NCBI GenBank assembly: GCA_964520785.1
Contig: CAZFQG010000182.1
Coordinates: forward strand, 1-12,794
Direction of reading: 5' to 3'
DNA length: 12,794 nt
From: CAZFQG01 sp964520785
GTDB taxonomy: Bacteria > Planctomycetota > Planctomycetia > Pirellulales > Thermoguttaceae
The position numbers were made by a program, and so were the translations under genes. Of this stretch, positions 12,636-12,794 are shown piece after piece. A model generated the notes under the pieces. The model did not search any database and was not told the DNA's origin. It saw only the letters and a list, made by a program, of their open reading frames with translations. Position 1 is the stretch's first letter. Each line of letters starts with the position of its first letter.

Positions 12636-12794
12636 ACTAGTAACCCGTTTACCTTCGACGGCCCTGTCTTCGATGACCTCAAAGACGCCCGGGCGAATTC
12701 GCTGCTTCCGACCCGCAAGGGCGAACGCGGCGCCGGTGTACCGTGTCCTTTCGGCAACCGTGCAAGACTCGTCCCAGGCGGTTTGGTATCATTC

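Overview
The window looks like a piece of a planctomycete chromosome (phylum Planctomycetota). Three things point there: a DUF1559 pseudopilin-like protein, two PEP-CTERM sorted exoproteins (one with a dockerin-like repeat), and a decayed PQQ-type beta-propeller gene. The base composition is GC-rich. This assignment is an inference from protein families, not from a database match.

Left half (1-5540), iron and heme locus, all on the minus strand. One transcription unit appears to start at a strong promoter near 5509-5538, with a Fur-like inverted repeat just downstream. It runs through a PEP-CTERM protein, a second PEP-CTERM/dockerin protein, a DUF1559 protein, a HemP-family protein with an unusual N-terminal extension, and a ChaN-type heme-binding lipoprotein. 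After a frameshifted beta-propeller remnant, a second promoter with a good Fur box drives feoA-feoB (feoB runs off the left edge). Both promoters place the Fur-like site just after the predicted start of transcription. The surface proteins, HemP, ChaN and ferrous-iron transporter therefore look like one iron-starvation response.

Junction (5540-6045). About 240 bases without a convincing gene lead to a tRNA-Gln(CTG)-like sequence. Its 3' half (anticodon arm, T arm, 3' acceptor strand) is intact, but its 5' half does not fold. This is what a chromosomal att site at the edge of an integrated element should look like. Next come a promoter and five copies of GGTAGGACAG (three of them at an 11-bp period), just before a tyrosine integrase.

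Right half (6049-12794), integrated element. The integrase is on the plus strand. A convergent minus-strand operon reads: small HTH protein, a second HTH protein broken by a frameshift in an A5 run, a small DUF669/ssDNA-binding-like protein, a Prim-Pol/DUF3987 primase-helicase, a protein with two TubC_N-like segments and a zinc ribbon, two very small ORFs, and an AlpA/Xis-like HTH protein next to the integrase. Several genes overlap by ATGA. No capsid, packaging, conjugation or cargo gene is visible in the part seen, so it resembles a phage satellite or a small integrative replicon. The primase gene carries six copies of a 27-bp repeat in both orientations, all in frame, in the linker and the C-terminal tail; this is the most unusual DNA structure in the window.
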